Shown one piece after another: positions 1 through 7,104 of a stretch of 8,297 nucleotides of DNA; the stretch's first letter is position 1; each line of letters opens with the position of its first letter. Origin of the DNA: JANXLS01 sp037129555 (GTDB lineage: Bacteria; Planctomycetota; SZUA-567; H5-PLA8); NCBI GenBank assembly GCA_037129555.1, contig JBAXUS010000251.1, positions 1 through 8,297 on the forward strand. Direction: 5' to 3'. A program made the translations under genes and the position numbers. The notes under the pieces are model-generated. The model worked only from the letters and a program-made list of their open reading frames with translations. It did no database searches and had not been told where the DNA came from.

Positions 1-1410
1 GGCGATCATGGGGCGGGGGCTCCGGGGTATCGCGGTTTTTTGAATGATCAGTGCGTGACGTTGGGGCAGGTGATGCGGCCGGCGGGATATGCAACGTATG
101 CGGCGGGAAAGTGGCATGTCGGTGATTTTGATCCGACCACGCGCGGGTTTGATGCGTTCTATGGTTTTTATGGTGGATACGGAATTAATTCCTGGGATCC
201 GAAGATGCTGGCGCGGGTTCCTGCGGGAAAAGAGATCAAGCCTCAGGGCGCGTTTTATGCGACGGATTCGATCACGGATTACGCAATTGATTTTGTGCAT
301 GAAGCTCGCGGGAAGAAGAAGCCGTATTTGCTTTATCTGGCGTATCAAGCGCCGCACTTTCCGTTGCAGGCTCCGAAAGATGAGATCGATGCTTACGTTC
401 CGATGTATGAGAAGGGGTGGGACATTCTTCGCGCGGAGCGGTTGGTGCGGATGAAGCAGATGGGGTTGATTGGATATGACACGACGCTGACGCCTCGCGC
501 TCGGATTCCGTTGGTCGATTTGGCCAAACGCGTGGGGTCGATGACAGAGGATGGGAACAATCCGGCGTGGGAGTCGTTGTCTGCTGAACGGCGCGCGGAT
601 TTGGCTCGGCGCATGGCGACGTATGCGGCGATGGTGACGCATATGGATACGCAGATTGGTCGGGTGATTCGCGATTTGAAAGAGGCGGGAGAGCTGGACA
701 ATACGCTCGTGTTTTTCATGAGCGACAATGGCGCGTGTGCGGAGTGGGAGCCGTTTGGATTTGATTTGAAGGCTCCGGACCCGGCGAAATCGCGGTCGGG
801 ATTTGGTGTGAATCTGGGGACTCAGTCGGGATCGAATAGTCTGCATCAAGGCGAGGCGCTCGCGACGATGGGCGGGTCGGACACGTTCATGAGTTATGGA
901 AGCGGGTGGGCGAATGCGTGCAATACGCCGTGGCGATTGTATAAGCATTACGGGCATGAAGGTGGGATCAGTACGCCGCTGGTGGTGCATTGGCCGAGTG
1001 GGATTCAAGCGAAGGGGGAGTTCCGAAATCAGCCGGGGCATGTGATGGATATCATGGCGACGATTGCAGAGATTGGTGGGGCGACTTATCCGACGACGGT
1101 GGATGGCCATCCGATTTTGCCGATGGAAGGAAAGAGTATTGTGCCGGCGTTTGGGAACCAATTGATTGAACGCGGGTTGATGTTTTGGGAGCATGAAGGA
1201 AATGGCGCGGTGCGGGATGGTGATGTAAAGTTGGTGAAGGTTGGACGACGCGGTGAGTGGGAACTGTTCGATTTGAAGACGGATCGGACTGAGTTGAATA
1301 ACTTGGCGTCGAAGCAGCCGGAGAAGGTGAAGGAGTTGGCGGCGAAGTGGGATGCGTGGGCGGTGCGGACGCATGTGGTGCCGTATCCGGGTGAGGGGAA
1401 GAAGAAGTAG
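1..1410 (+). CDS. Sulfatase (arylsulfatase A-like, S1 type), 5' truncated by the window
   Basis: This enzyme hydrolyses sulfate esters, probably on sulfated polysaccharides, and members in PVC bacteria are usually exported. The frame is open from base 1 and the first codons (GDHGAGAPGYRGFLND) already match the family, so the gene begins upstream. The in-frame TTG at 40 is an internal leucine, not a start. Visible motifs are the second sulfatase signature GYATYAAGKWH (nt 85-117), the metal-binding SDNG (nt 721-732), and K-x4-EGG (nt 943-966), whose lysine corresponds to the sulfate-binding lysine of arylsulfatase A. The usual C-terminal end WELFDLKTDRTELNNLA is also present. The C/S-x-P-S-R motif that carries the formylglycine residue must lie in the missing 80-100 residues, so activity cannot be judged here. 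The stop is TAG at 1408-1410. The family call is firm; the substrate is unknown. Confidence 0.95.
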   Translation, partial: GDHGAGAPGYRGFLNDQCVTLGQVMRPAGYATYAAGKWHVGDFDPTTRGFDAFYGFYGGYGINSWDPKMLARVPAGKEIKPQGAFYATDSITDYAIDFVHEARGKKKPYLLYLAYQAPHFPLQAPKDEIDAYVPMYEKGWDILRAERLVRMKQMGLIGYDTTLTPRARIPLVDLAKRVGSMTEDGNNPAWESLSAERRADLARRMATYAAMVTHMDTQIGRVIRDLKEAGELDNTLVFFMSDNGACAEWEPFGFDLKAPDPAKSRSGFGVNLGTQSGSNSLHQGEALATMGGSDTFMSYGSGWANACNTPWRLYKHYGHEGGISTPLVVHWPSGIQAKGEFRNQPGHVMDIMATIAEIGGATYPTTVDGHPILPMEGKSIVPAFGNQLIERGLMFWEHEGNGAVRDGDVKLVKVGRRGEWELFDLKTDRTELNNLASKQPEKVKELAAKWDAWAVRTHVVPYPGEGKKK

Positions 1411-1437
1411 GGGCTTTAATGGCGAACGGATTTTAAC

Positions 1438-1460
1438 CGCGAATAACGCGAATATTCGCG
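1438..1460. repeat. CGCGAAT direct plus inverted repeat between convergent genes
   Basis: CGCGAAT occurs at 1438-1444 and again at 1447-1453, and its reverse complement ATTCGCG follows at 1454-1460. The last two copies form a perfect 14-bp palindrome. The outer copies can instead pair as a 7-bp stem with a 9-nt loop. It lies just after the sulfatase stop and before the 3' end of the convergent membrane-protein gene, so it could act as a transcript end or stabiliser for either gene. No T-run follows on the plus strand, so I do not call it an intrinsic terminator. Confidence 0.6.
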
Positions 1461-1516
1461 AAAACGGCTAGAAGGAATGGAGGCATTTAAGACACTCCCG
1501 ATGATGGCTGTGTTGA

Positions 1517-1810
1517 TTAGACTGCGGATTCGTGGGTGTTCTTGGCAGGAGGCGTGGTGTTTGACGGATGAAGTTCTGACATCATCCGAAACAGCAGCCA
1601 CGCGATTGTTCCAAATGTCACCATGATGCAACCAAAGTACGTGGCGTCGGGGTGACTGCCGCCGAAATAGGGACTCATTCCGAAATAGGCATGCCCTACG
1701 CAAACGGCAAATGCCGAGAAGATGGAACCGATGCGAGCCGCACAACCCTTGTTGTTGAGGGCGCCTTCGATACCGAATGGGATTGTGACCATAATCATAA
1801 GTAAATGCAT
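1517..1810 (-). CDS. Small hypothetical membrane protein, about 97 aa, three predicted helices
   Basis: I do not recognise the family. With the start at 1810 the protein has three hydrophobic stretches. They are residues 1-18 (MHLLMIMVTIPFGIEGAL), about 28-50 (from IGSIFSAFAVCVGHAYFG on) and about 57-77 (YFGCIMVTFGTIAWLLFRMM). A polar Thr/Pro/Lys tail follows. This is an ordered membrane-protein pattern, unlike the arginine-rich antisense frames nearby. I chose ATG 1808-1810 because a GGAG lies six bases upstream and the first helix begins right there. An in-frame ATG at 1877-1879 would add 23 mostly polar residues and has no ribosome site, although a possible -10 box sits just upstream of it. 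The gene converges on the sulfatase and diverges from the cytochrome gene. It could be an inner-membrane subunit or an orphan; no function can be assigned. Confidence 0.6.
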   Translation of the reverse strand: MHLLMIMVTIPFGIEGALNNKGCAARIGSIFSAFAVCVGHAYFGMSPYFGGSHPDATYFGCIMVTFGTIAWLLFRMMSELHPSNTTPPAKNTHESAV

Positions 1811-1816
1811 TGAAGA

Positions 1817-1820
1817 CTCC
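1817..1820 (-). promoter_or_regulatory. Shine-Dalgarno GGAG deciding the membrane-protein start
   Basis: Read on the minus strand, GGAG is followed by six bases (TCTTCA) and then the ATG at 1810. This is the only good ribosome site near the 5' end of this frame. It is the reason for preferring the shorter 97-aa product over the 120-aa reading from 1879. Confidence 0.5.
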
Positions 1821-1867
1821 GTACGAGGAATTGGATCGTGGAGTGGGAGCAACTGAATAATGCCATC

Positions 1868-1922
1868 AACGTGTGACATAGCAAGTTGTTTGATGGATTA
1901 TATTTTATGACGTTCACACGTT
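1868..1922. repeat. 9-bp perfect inverted repeat in the divergent intergenic region
   Basis: AACGTGTGA at 1868-1876 is matched by its exact reverse complement TCACACGTT at 1914-1922, separated by 37 bases. Both arms continue with a further CAT/ATG match if a short insertion is allowed in the right arm. The pair brackets the minus-strand -10 box at 1897-1902. It could be a pair of half-sites for a regulator acting on the divergent genes, or an RNA hairpin. I see no regulator gene next to it. Confidence 0.4.
1897..1902 (-). promoter_or_regulatory. Possible -10 box (TATAAT) for the minus-strand membrane protein
   Basis: A consensus TATAAT reads on the minus strand in the AT-rich stretch 1890-1950. 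No good -35 hexamer lies 16-18 bases upstream, so the promoter is tentative. A start site near 1890 would give a leader of about 80 bases to the preferred ATG at 1810, or about 11 bases to the alternative ATG at 1879. Confidence 0.3.
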
Positions 1923-1987
1923 ATGGTATTGAATTTTGAGATGTTAAATTGAAGTGCGTCAACCATCGAAACGGTTGATCTTCGCTA

Positions 1988-2015
1988 TTGAAGAATTCCT
2001 CGATCCCCCTATACT
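1988..2015 (+). promoter_or_regulatory. Probable sigma70-like promoter, apparently giving a leaderless mRNA
   Basis: TTGAAG (1988-1993) and TATACT (2010-2015) are separated by 16 bases and match 4/6 and 5/6 positions of the -35 and -10 consensus. The -10 box ends seven bases before the ATG at 2023, so transcription should begin at or beside that codon. No Shine-Dalgarno sequence precedes the ATG, which agrees with a leaderless transcript. If the promoter is right, the more upstream in-frame GTG at 1954 would not be in the mRNA. Confidence 0.45.
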
Positions 2016-2022
2016 GGACATT

Positions 2023-5000
2023 ATGAAAACTAACTATCTCATCTCCCTCTTTGCTCCCTTATTTTTTCTCGTAACGACCGCTCTTTTTTCGGGCGAAGCC
2101 AAGCCTGCGGATACTGGCGACAAGCCGAAGGATGCGAAGCCGGCGGAGGCGCTCGCACCGGGCGAGAAGCCGAAGTATGTCTTCAAGGTGCTTGAGGCAT
2201 CTGAAGAAGGCGAGACGGCGATTAAGAAATTCAAACTCGATAAAGACATCAAGTGCGAGCTGTTTGCGGCTGAGCCGATGGTCGCCAATATCGTCGCATT
2301 TAGTATCGACGAGAAGGGACGATTCTATGTCGCGGAGACGTTCCGTGTCGGCGAAGGAGTTGTCGACAATCGCGCGCACATGGACTGGCTTGATGAGGAC
2401 ACGAATTCGCGTTCGGTCGAGGATCGCGCGGCGTTTCAGAAGCGGCATTTTGGAGCGGATGTGATCAAAGAAATGGGATTGGCGTCGGAACGCATCAAGC
2501 TGGTCGAGGATCGCGCTGGGAAGGGGAAAGCGGATTATTCGTCGGTTTTTGCGGAAGGATTCGATACGATTCTGGACGGTGTCGGTGCCGGGATTTTGGC
2601 TCGTAAAGGGACGGTCTGGTTCACGAATATTCCGAATTTGTGGCAGTTGAAAGATGAGAAGGGCGGCGGTTATGCGACGGCTCGGAAGTCGCTGCATTAT
2701 GGATATGGTGTGCGCAATGCGTTCATGGGGCATGATCTTCACGGCATCAAAATGGGCAACGATGGACGGTTGTATTACAGTATCGGCGATCGTGGCGCTC
2801 GGGTGAAGACGTCGGATGGGCGCTTGATTGATAATCCGGATTCGGGGTGCGTGTTTCGCTGTAATCCGGATGGGACGAATCTCGAAATTTACTGCACGGG
2901 GTTGCGCAATCCGCAATCACTGGCGTTTGATCGCTACGGCAATTTGTTCACGGGTGACAACAACGCGGATTCGGGCGACAAGGCGCGCTGGGAGTACATC
3001 GTTGAAGGCGGCGATTATGGGTGGCGGATTGGCTGGCAGTATCAGCGCACGAACACGGCGCTCGGCAGTTTCAATTCGGAAAAGATGTGGCACGAGCAGA
3101 ATGCGGAGCAGCCTCGTTACATTCTGCCGCCGGTTGGTTTGATCGCGGCGGGGCCGTCGGGGAATGTGTATTACCCTGGGACGGGAATGCCGGATCGCTA
3201 CAAGGAACATTTCTTCTTGTGCGATTTCACGGGTGGGACGACGGCGAAGATTCATTCGTTTAAAGTGCATCCGAAGGGCGCGTCGTTTGAGATTGTGGAC
3301 AAATCAATTTTGATCGAGGGGTGTCTCGCGACGGATGTGTGTTGGGGCGTGAATGGTGGGTTGTATATTTCGGATTGGGTCGAGGGGTGGACGAAGACGG
3401 GGAAGGGGCGCATCTATCGGTTGTTTGAAGAGAAGAGCGTTGCGGAGCCGATCGTCGGCGAAGTGAAGAAATTGTTGGGCGAAGGATTTGATCAGCGCAG
3501 CATTGACGAATTGGTGACGCTTTTGAATCATGTAGATTTGCGCATTCGTCAGGAAGCGCAGTTTGTGTTGGCGGACAAAACGTCGACGGATGAATCGATA
3601 AAGGCGTTCGAAGGGGTGTTGGCGAAGAAGGAGAATCAGGGCGCGCGATTGCATGCGATGTGGGGCTTAGAGATGATTGCTCGCAAGCATTCATTGCCGC
3701 AGGCGATTGAGGCGTTGATTCCGATGTTGGATGATTCGGACTCGGCGATCAAGGGACAGGCTGCGAAAATGTTGGGCGAACGGCACTGCGAGAAAGCTGC
3801 GGATGGGCTGGTGAAGTTGTTGAAGGATGGGTCGCCGCGAGTGCGGTTCCATGCGACGAACGCGCTCGGAAAGATTGGGAAGCGCGAGACGATTCCGGCG
3901 ATTTTACAGATGGTTCGTGAAGCTGAAGACAAGGATCCGTTCTTGCGCCACGCGGCGGTGATGGCGTTGTTCTGGATCAATGATTTCGAAGCGATTTTAA
4001 ACGCGGCGAAAGATTCGTCACAAGCGGTGCGAATGGTGTCGTTGCTTTCGATGCGGCGGATGGAACGCAGCGAAGTTGGGATGTTTTTGACGGACAAGGA
4101 TGCGACGATTGTACTCGAAGCGGCACGCGCGATTAATGATGTGCCGATCAGTGGCGCGTACAGCGAATTGGCTGCGTTGATTGATCAGCCGAGTTACAGC
4201 GAGCCGTTATTGAAGCGCGTGTTGAATGCGAATTTCCGGTTGGGGACTGAGGCGACGGCGAATGCGTTGATGCGGTTTGCTCAGCAGGATGCGGCGCATC
4301 CGACGATGCGCGCGGATGCGTTGGCGATGTTGGGCGAGTGGGCGAAGCCTGCATTGCGGGACCGTGTAACGAATTTATTTAGACCGATTCAAAGCGGACG
4401 CGATGCGTCGCATCCGTTGAATGTGATGAAGCCGGTGATGGCTGATTTCTTGAAGACGACGATTGAGCGTCCGATTCCGGAAGCGGTTCGGACGGCGGCG
4501 TTGAATGCGATTGATAAGCTGAACATTCCTGAAGCGTTGCCGATGTTTTTGGATGTGGTGAATGATGGCGGGATGCCGGGGGCGACGCGGATTGCGGCGT
4601 TGAAAGCGTTAGTTGCTCGAAACGATCCGAAGGCGAATGAGGCGATTCGGAATGCGGCGAACGGCGGCGATTACGGCTTGCGCAAAGAAGCGCTGGCGAT
4701 GCTTGGGAAGATTGCTCCGGAAGAAGCGGCTCCGAGGTTGGCGGAGATGATGGAGCGGCAGGTGGTTGATGGGAAGCGGCAGGGATTGGCGACGGTGGTG
4801 GATTGGCCGGGCAAAGAAGCGGAGAAGATTGTCGCGAATTATATGACTGCGTTGCTGGAAGGGAAGCTTGAGAAGGAATTGATGTTGGACGTTTTGGACG
4901 CGACGGCTAAGCGCGCGAAAGAAGACGTGAAGCCTGCGGCGCCTGCTCCGGAAGTGAAGAAGGAAGAACCGAAGAAAGAGGAGCCGAAGGTCGCGGTTAA

Positions 5001-5619
5001 AGATCCCAACGCAAAGGAAGCGCCGAAGGATCCGAACGCGAAGCCTGCGGCTCCGCCGGAACCGCCGTATGTGCGGCCGGACTTCAAGAACATGTTGGAG
5101 AAGTTTGAATTCGCTCGATTGAACGGGCCGATTTTGGATCAGTATAAGGAATGTTTGTTTGGTGGCGATGGTGGTGCGGGGCGGAAGGTGTTCTTTGAGA
5201 AGGCTGAAGCGTCGTGTATTCGCTGCCATAAGATTGGGAACAAGGGCGGCGACGTGGGGCCGAATTTGTCGGACATTGGGTTGCGGCAGAAGCGTGAGTA
5301 TATTTTGGAATCGATCATCGATCCGAACAAAGTTATCGCGCCGGGATTTGAGAGCGCGTTTGTGAAGACGAAGGATGGCCAGCGGTTGACGGGCGTCGTG
5401 AAGAAGGACGATGACAAGGTGTTGGTGTTGGCTGATGGCAATGGGTTGATCACGATTCAGAAAGATAATATCGACACGCGCAAGACGGGGCAGTCTCCGA
5501 TGCCTGCGGACATTTTCAAGCAACTGACGAAGAATGAGCTGCGGGATTTGGTGGAGTATTTGGCGAATCAGAAGACGGAACCGGAGAAGCCGAAGGCGGA
5601 GGATTCGAAGCATCAGTAA
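2023..5619 (+). CDS. Exported PVC-type protein: dehydrogenase-like propeller, HEAT repeats and CxxCH heme domain
   Basis: This 1198-aa protein has the combined architecture known from Planctomycetes and Verrucomicrobia (TIGR02604-like N-terminus, TIGR02603-like C-terminus). Residues 1-25 are a signal peptide (MKTNYLISLFAPLFFLVTTA). Residues about 50-468 form a propeller related to sugar/PQQ dehydrogenases, with family stretches such as GLRNPQSLAFD and GDYGWRIGW. Residues about 495-960 are helical HEAT-like repeats (for example VRFHATNALGKIG). Residues about 968-1016 are a Lys/Glu/Pro/Ala linker containing DPNAK twice. The C-terminal cytochrome domain has CIRCH at 1065-1069 and a likely axial Met1160 in SPMPADIF. 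It probably oxidises a carbohydrate or alcohol in the periplasm and passes electrons to its heme; the substrate is unknown. The ATG at 2023 is preferred over the in-frame GTG at 1954 because the signal peptide and promoter both point to it. The sulfatase next door suggests a polysaccharide-degradation role. Confidence 0.93.
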   Translation: MKTNYLISLFAPLFFLVTTALFSGEAKPADTGDKPKDAKPAEALAPGEKPKYVFKVLEASEEGETAIKKFKLDKDIKCELFAAEPMVANIVAFSIDEKGRFYVAETFRVGEGVVDNRAHMDWLDEDTNSRSVEDRAAFQKRHFGADVIKEMGLASERIKLVEDRAGKGKADYSSVFAEGFDTILDGVGAGILARKGTVWFTNIPNLWQLKDEKGGGYATARKSLHYGYGVRNAFMGHDLHGIKMGNDGRLYYSIGDRGARVKTSDGRLIDNPDSGCVFRCNPDGTNLEIYCTGLRNPQSLAFDRYGNLFTGDNNADSGDKARWEYIVEGGDYGWRIGWQYQRTNTALGSFNSEKMWHEQNAEQPRYILPPVGLIAAGPSGNVYYPGTGMPDRYKEHFFLCDFTGGTTAKIHSFKVHPKGASFEIVDKSILIEGCLATDVCWGVNGGLYISDWVEGWTKTGKGRIYRLFEEKSVAEPIVGEVKKLLGEGFDQRSIDELVTLLNHVDLRIRQEAQFVLADKTSTDESIKAFEGVLAKKENQGARLHAMWGLEMIARKHSLPQAIEALIPMLDDSDSAIKGQAAKMLGERHCEKAADGLVKLLKDGSPRVRFHATNALGKIGKRETIPAILQMVREAEDKDPFLRHAAVMALFWINDFEAILNAAKDSSQAVRMVSLLSMRRMERSEVGMFLTDKDATIVLEAARAINDVPISGAYSELAALIDQPSYSEPLLKRVLNANFRLGTEATANALMRFAQQDAAHPTMRADALAMLGEWAKPALRDRVTNLFRPIQSGRDASHPLNVMKPVMADFLKTTIERPIPEAVRTAALNAIDKLNIPEALPMFLDVVNDGGMPGATRIAALKALVARNDPKANEAIRNAANGGDYGLRKEALAMLGKIAPEEAAPRLAEMMERQVVDGKRQGLATVVDWPGKEAEKIVANYMTALLEGKLEKELMLDVLDATAKRAKEDVKPAAPAPEVKKEEPKKEEPKVAVKDPNAKEAPKDPNAKPAAPPEPPYVRPDFKNMLEKFEFARLNGPILDQYKECLFGGDGGAGRKVFFEKAEASCIRCHKIGNKGGDVGPNLSDIGLRQKREYILESIIDPNKVIAPGFESAFVKTKDGQRLTGVVKKDDDKVLVLADGNGLITIQKDNIDTRKTGQSPMPADIFKQLTKNELRDLVEYLANQKTEPEKPKAEDSKHQ

Positions 5620-5671
5620 TGTGGAAAATGTGGTTGCTTCTAAGATATATGCTTTAGCCAAGGATTGAAAT

Positions 5672-5678
5672 AAGGAAG
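5672..5678 (+). promoter_or_regulatory. Ribosome binding site of the ATPase gene
   Basis: AAGGAAG ends 10 bases before the ATG at 5689, a slightly long but workable spacing. It is the only purine-rich site in the 69-nt gap after the cytochrome gene. I see no convincing promoter or terminator in that gap, so how the three-gene operon is transcribed is unresolved. Confidence 0.5.
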
Positions 5679-5688
5679 CTTAAAGACA

Positions 5689-7104
5689 ATGCTAACCGAA
5701 CTGCGTCTAAAGAATTTTAAAAGCTGGAGAGACACGGGGCCAATCAAAATGGCACCACTCACCGTATTTTTTGGCACAAATAGCTCTGGCAAGAGTAGCA
5801 TCGAGCAATTTCTATTGATGCTTAAACAGACCATGGATTCGTCGGATCGAAAGGTCGTCATCTTTCCGGGCGACTTGACGACGCCTGTAAATCTTGGTTC
5901 GTACGAGGAATTGGTTTACGGACGAATACCAGAGAATAAACTCGAGTTTAATTTTACTTGGCAATTGCCCGAACCGCTCGCGATAACTGACCGGAAATCA
6001 GATGTAAGTTACTCCGGGAAAAGCATGCGCTTCAACGGCGTAGTCGGCATGGCCGGGGGAAAGCATCCAAAACTCGCAGTTGAATTGATGGAGTACTATC
6101 TCTTAAAAGCTTCTGGAGATAGTTCCATGAAAGTATGGGTTGAACGAAAAGTAAGTGAGAAGGGGGAATATAACCTAAGTGCTTCTCCCTACGCGCTGAC
6201 TAGAAATAAAATGCGTGCATGGCCTCTGGGATCCCCAACAAAATTCTACGGTTTTCCTGATGAAATCTCTGCATACTATCAAAATGCAGATTTCGTAAAA
6301 GATTTTAGTTTGCAATTAGAGCAATTACTTCGATCAATTAGATACTTGGGTCCGCTTCGGTCAAAGGGTCAAAGACTATATAATTGGGCGGGGGGTGAGC
6401 CAGAAAGTGTGGGTTTCTCTGGTGAGACTACAATAAGCGCACTCCTTTCAGCTAAAGACCGCGAGTTAAATCTTAGAAAAAGCGGACGGAAGAGAGTTTT
6501 TCAACAACTAGTGGCTGAAAAATTGCAGCAGTTAGAATTAATAGAAAGCTTTTATGTAAAACAAATATCACCTAGTCATAAAGATTATGAAGTCAAGGTT
6601 AAAACGCCTGGCTCACCTTCCGCTGTTGATCTTCCAGATGTTGGATTTGGACTGTCTCAGGTGTTACCGGTAATTGTTGAGTGCTTTTATGCGCCGCCAG
6701 GTTCAATTCTTTTTATCGAACAGCCCGAGTTACACTTGCATCCGCAAGCACAAGCTCATCTTGCCGATTTATTTATCGATGTATTGGCATCTCGGATTGA
6801 TGGTAAAGAGCGCGGTATTCAATTGATCATAGAGACGCATTCGGAGCATTTTCTCAATCGGCTTCAAAGGCGCATTGCCGAGAATGATGACGCGTGGCCG
6901 ATTTCCCCCGGTGACGTAGCTGCATATTTTGCGCACACTACGGGTACAGAATCAAAATTGCAAATGCTTGATGTAGACGAGTACGGAAATATCAAGAATT
7001 GGCCTGATAAATTTTTTGGAGATAGTATGGGCGATCTGTTTGAAATGTCGAAAGCTGCGGCAAAGAGACGGAAATGTGCCAAGCAGAAAGAAGGCTCGCA
7101 TTGA
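5689..7104 (+). CDS. AAA15-type (DUF3696-like) SMC/ABC-fold ATPase, first gene of an RNA-processing operon
   Basis: This 471-aa protein is a complete ABC/SMC-fold ATPase of the kind common in anti-phage and abortive-infection loci. It starts with the typical LTELRLKNFKSW strand. Walker A is GTNSSGKS (residues 29-36). The YLGPLR motif (219-224) is typical of DUF3696 proteins. A signature-like DVGFGLSQVLP spans 317-327, Walker B is ILFIEQPE (340-347; Glu344 in the usual Asp place, Glu347 catalytic), and the switch histidine lies in ETHSEH (His384). The C-terminus carries the family's NWPDKFFGD stretch (Trp438) and a basic tail. The region between the ATPase lobes is short, so there is no Rad50-like coiled coil. 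There is no TOPRIM domain, so it is not an OLD nuclease; the nuclease is probably the PIN protein encoded next, whose start overlaps this stop by 4 nt. I infer a sensor or regulator of that nuclease. Leucine codons CTT and TTA are frequent, unlike the genes to the left. Confidence 0.92.
   Translation: MLTELRLKNFKSWRDTGPIKMAPLTVFFGTNSSGKSSIEQFLLMLKQTMDSSDRKVVIFPGDLTTPVNLGSYEELVYGRIPENKLEFNFTWQLPEPLAITDRKSDVSYSGKSMRFNGVVGMAGGKHPKLAVELMEYYLLKASGDSSMKVWVERKVSEKGEYNLSASPYALTRNKMRAWPLGSPTKFYGFPDEISAYYQNADFVKDFSLQLEQLLRSIRYLGPLRSKGQRLYNWAGGEPESVGFSGETTISALLSAKDRELNLRKSGRKRVFQQLVAEKLQQLELIESFYVKQISPSHKDYEVKVKTPGSPSAVDLPDVGFGLSQVLPVIVECFYAPPGSILFIEQPELHLHPQAQAHLADLFIDVLASRIDGKERGIQLIIETHSEHFLNRLQRRIAENDDAWPISPGDVAAYFAHTTGTESKLQMLDVDEYGNIKNWPDKFFGDSMGDLFEMSKAAAKRRKCAKQKEGSH
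7089..7094 (+). promoter_or_regulatory. Ribosome binding site supporting a TTG start for the PIN gene
   Basis: AGAAGG lies six bases upstream of the TTG at 7101 and inside the end of the ATPase gene. The site and spacing are better than those before the alternative in-frame ATG at 7074, and the TTG overlaps the ATPase stop as TTGA, the same 4-nt arrangement seen at the next junction. Confidence 0.5.

Noticed and set aside
40..42. TTG as the start of the sulfatase
   Set aside because: The family sequence continues upstream in frame to base 1 and the catalytic cysteine region is still missing, so this is an internal leucine.
1416..1745. 109-aa minus-strand frame overlapping the small membrane protein
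   Set aside because: It overlaps the better frame 1517-1810 on the same strand, is rich in Arg, Ser and His, has no helix pattern and has no ribosome site.
1954..2022. GTG start giving a 1221-aa version of the cytochrome protein
   Set aside because: It would put 23 polar residues before an obvious signal peptide, and the likely promoter lies inside this stretch.
2059..2916. 285-aa minus-strand open frame
   Set aside because: It is antisense to the signal peptide and propeller of a well-supported gene, and its composition is arginine- and isoleucine-rich with no recognisable motif.
4609..5661. 350-aa open frame on the minus strand
   Set aside because: It lies antisense to the HEAT/cytochrome half of the large gene, is dominated by Arg, Leu and Phe, and has no domain or ribosome site. 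It arises from the codon bias of the plus-strand gene.
5620..5688. Terminator or promoter between the cytochrome and ATPase genes
   Set aside because: No stem followed by a T-run and no -35/-10 pair with acceptable spacing could be found; only short, widely spaced GCTTC/GAAGC complements are present.
1820..5914. 15-bp exact repeat CGTACGAGGAATTGG at 1820-1834 and 5900-5914
   Set aside because: One copy is upstream of a minus-strand gene and the other is inside ATPase coding sequence in an ordinary codon context. Similarity stops sharply at both ends, so chance is the simplest explanation.
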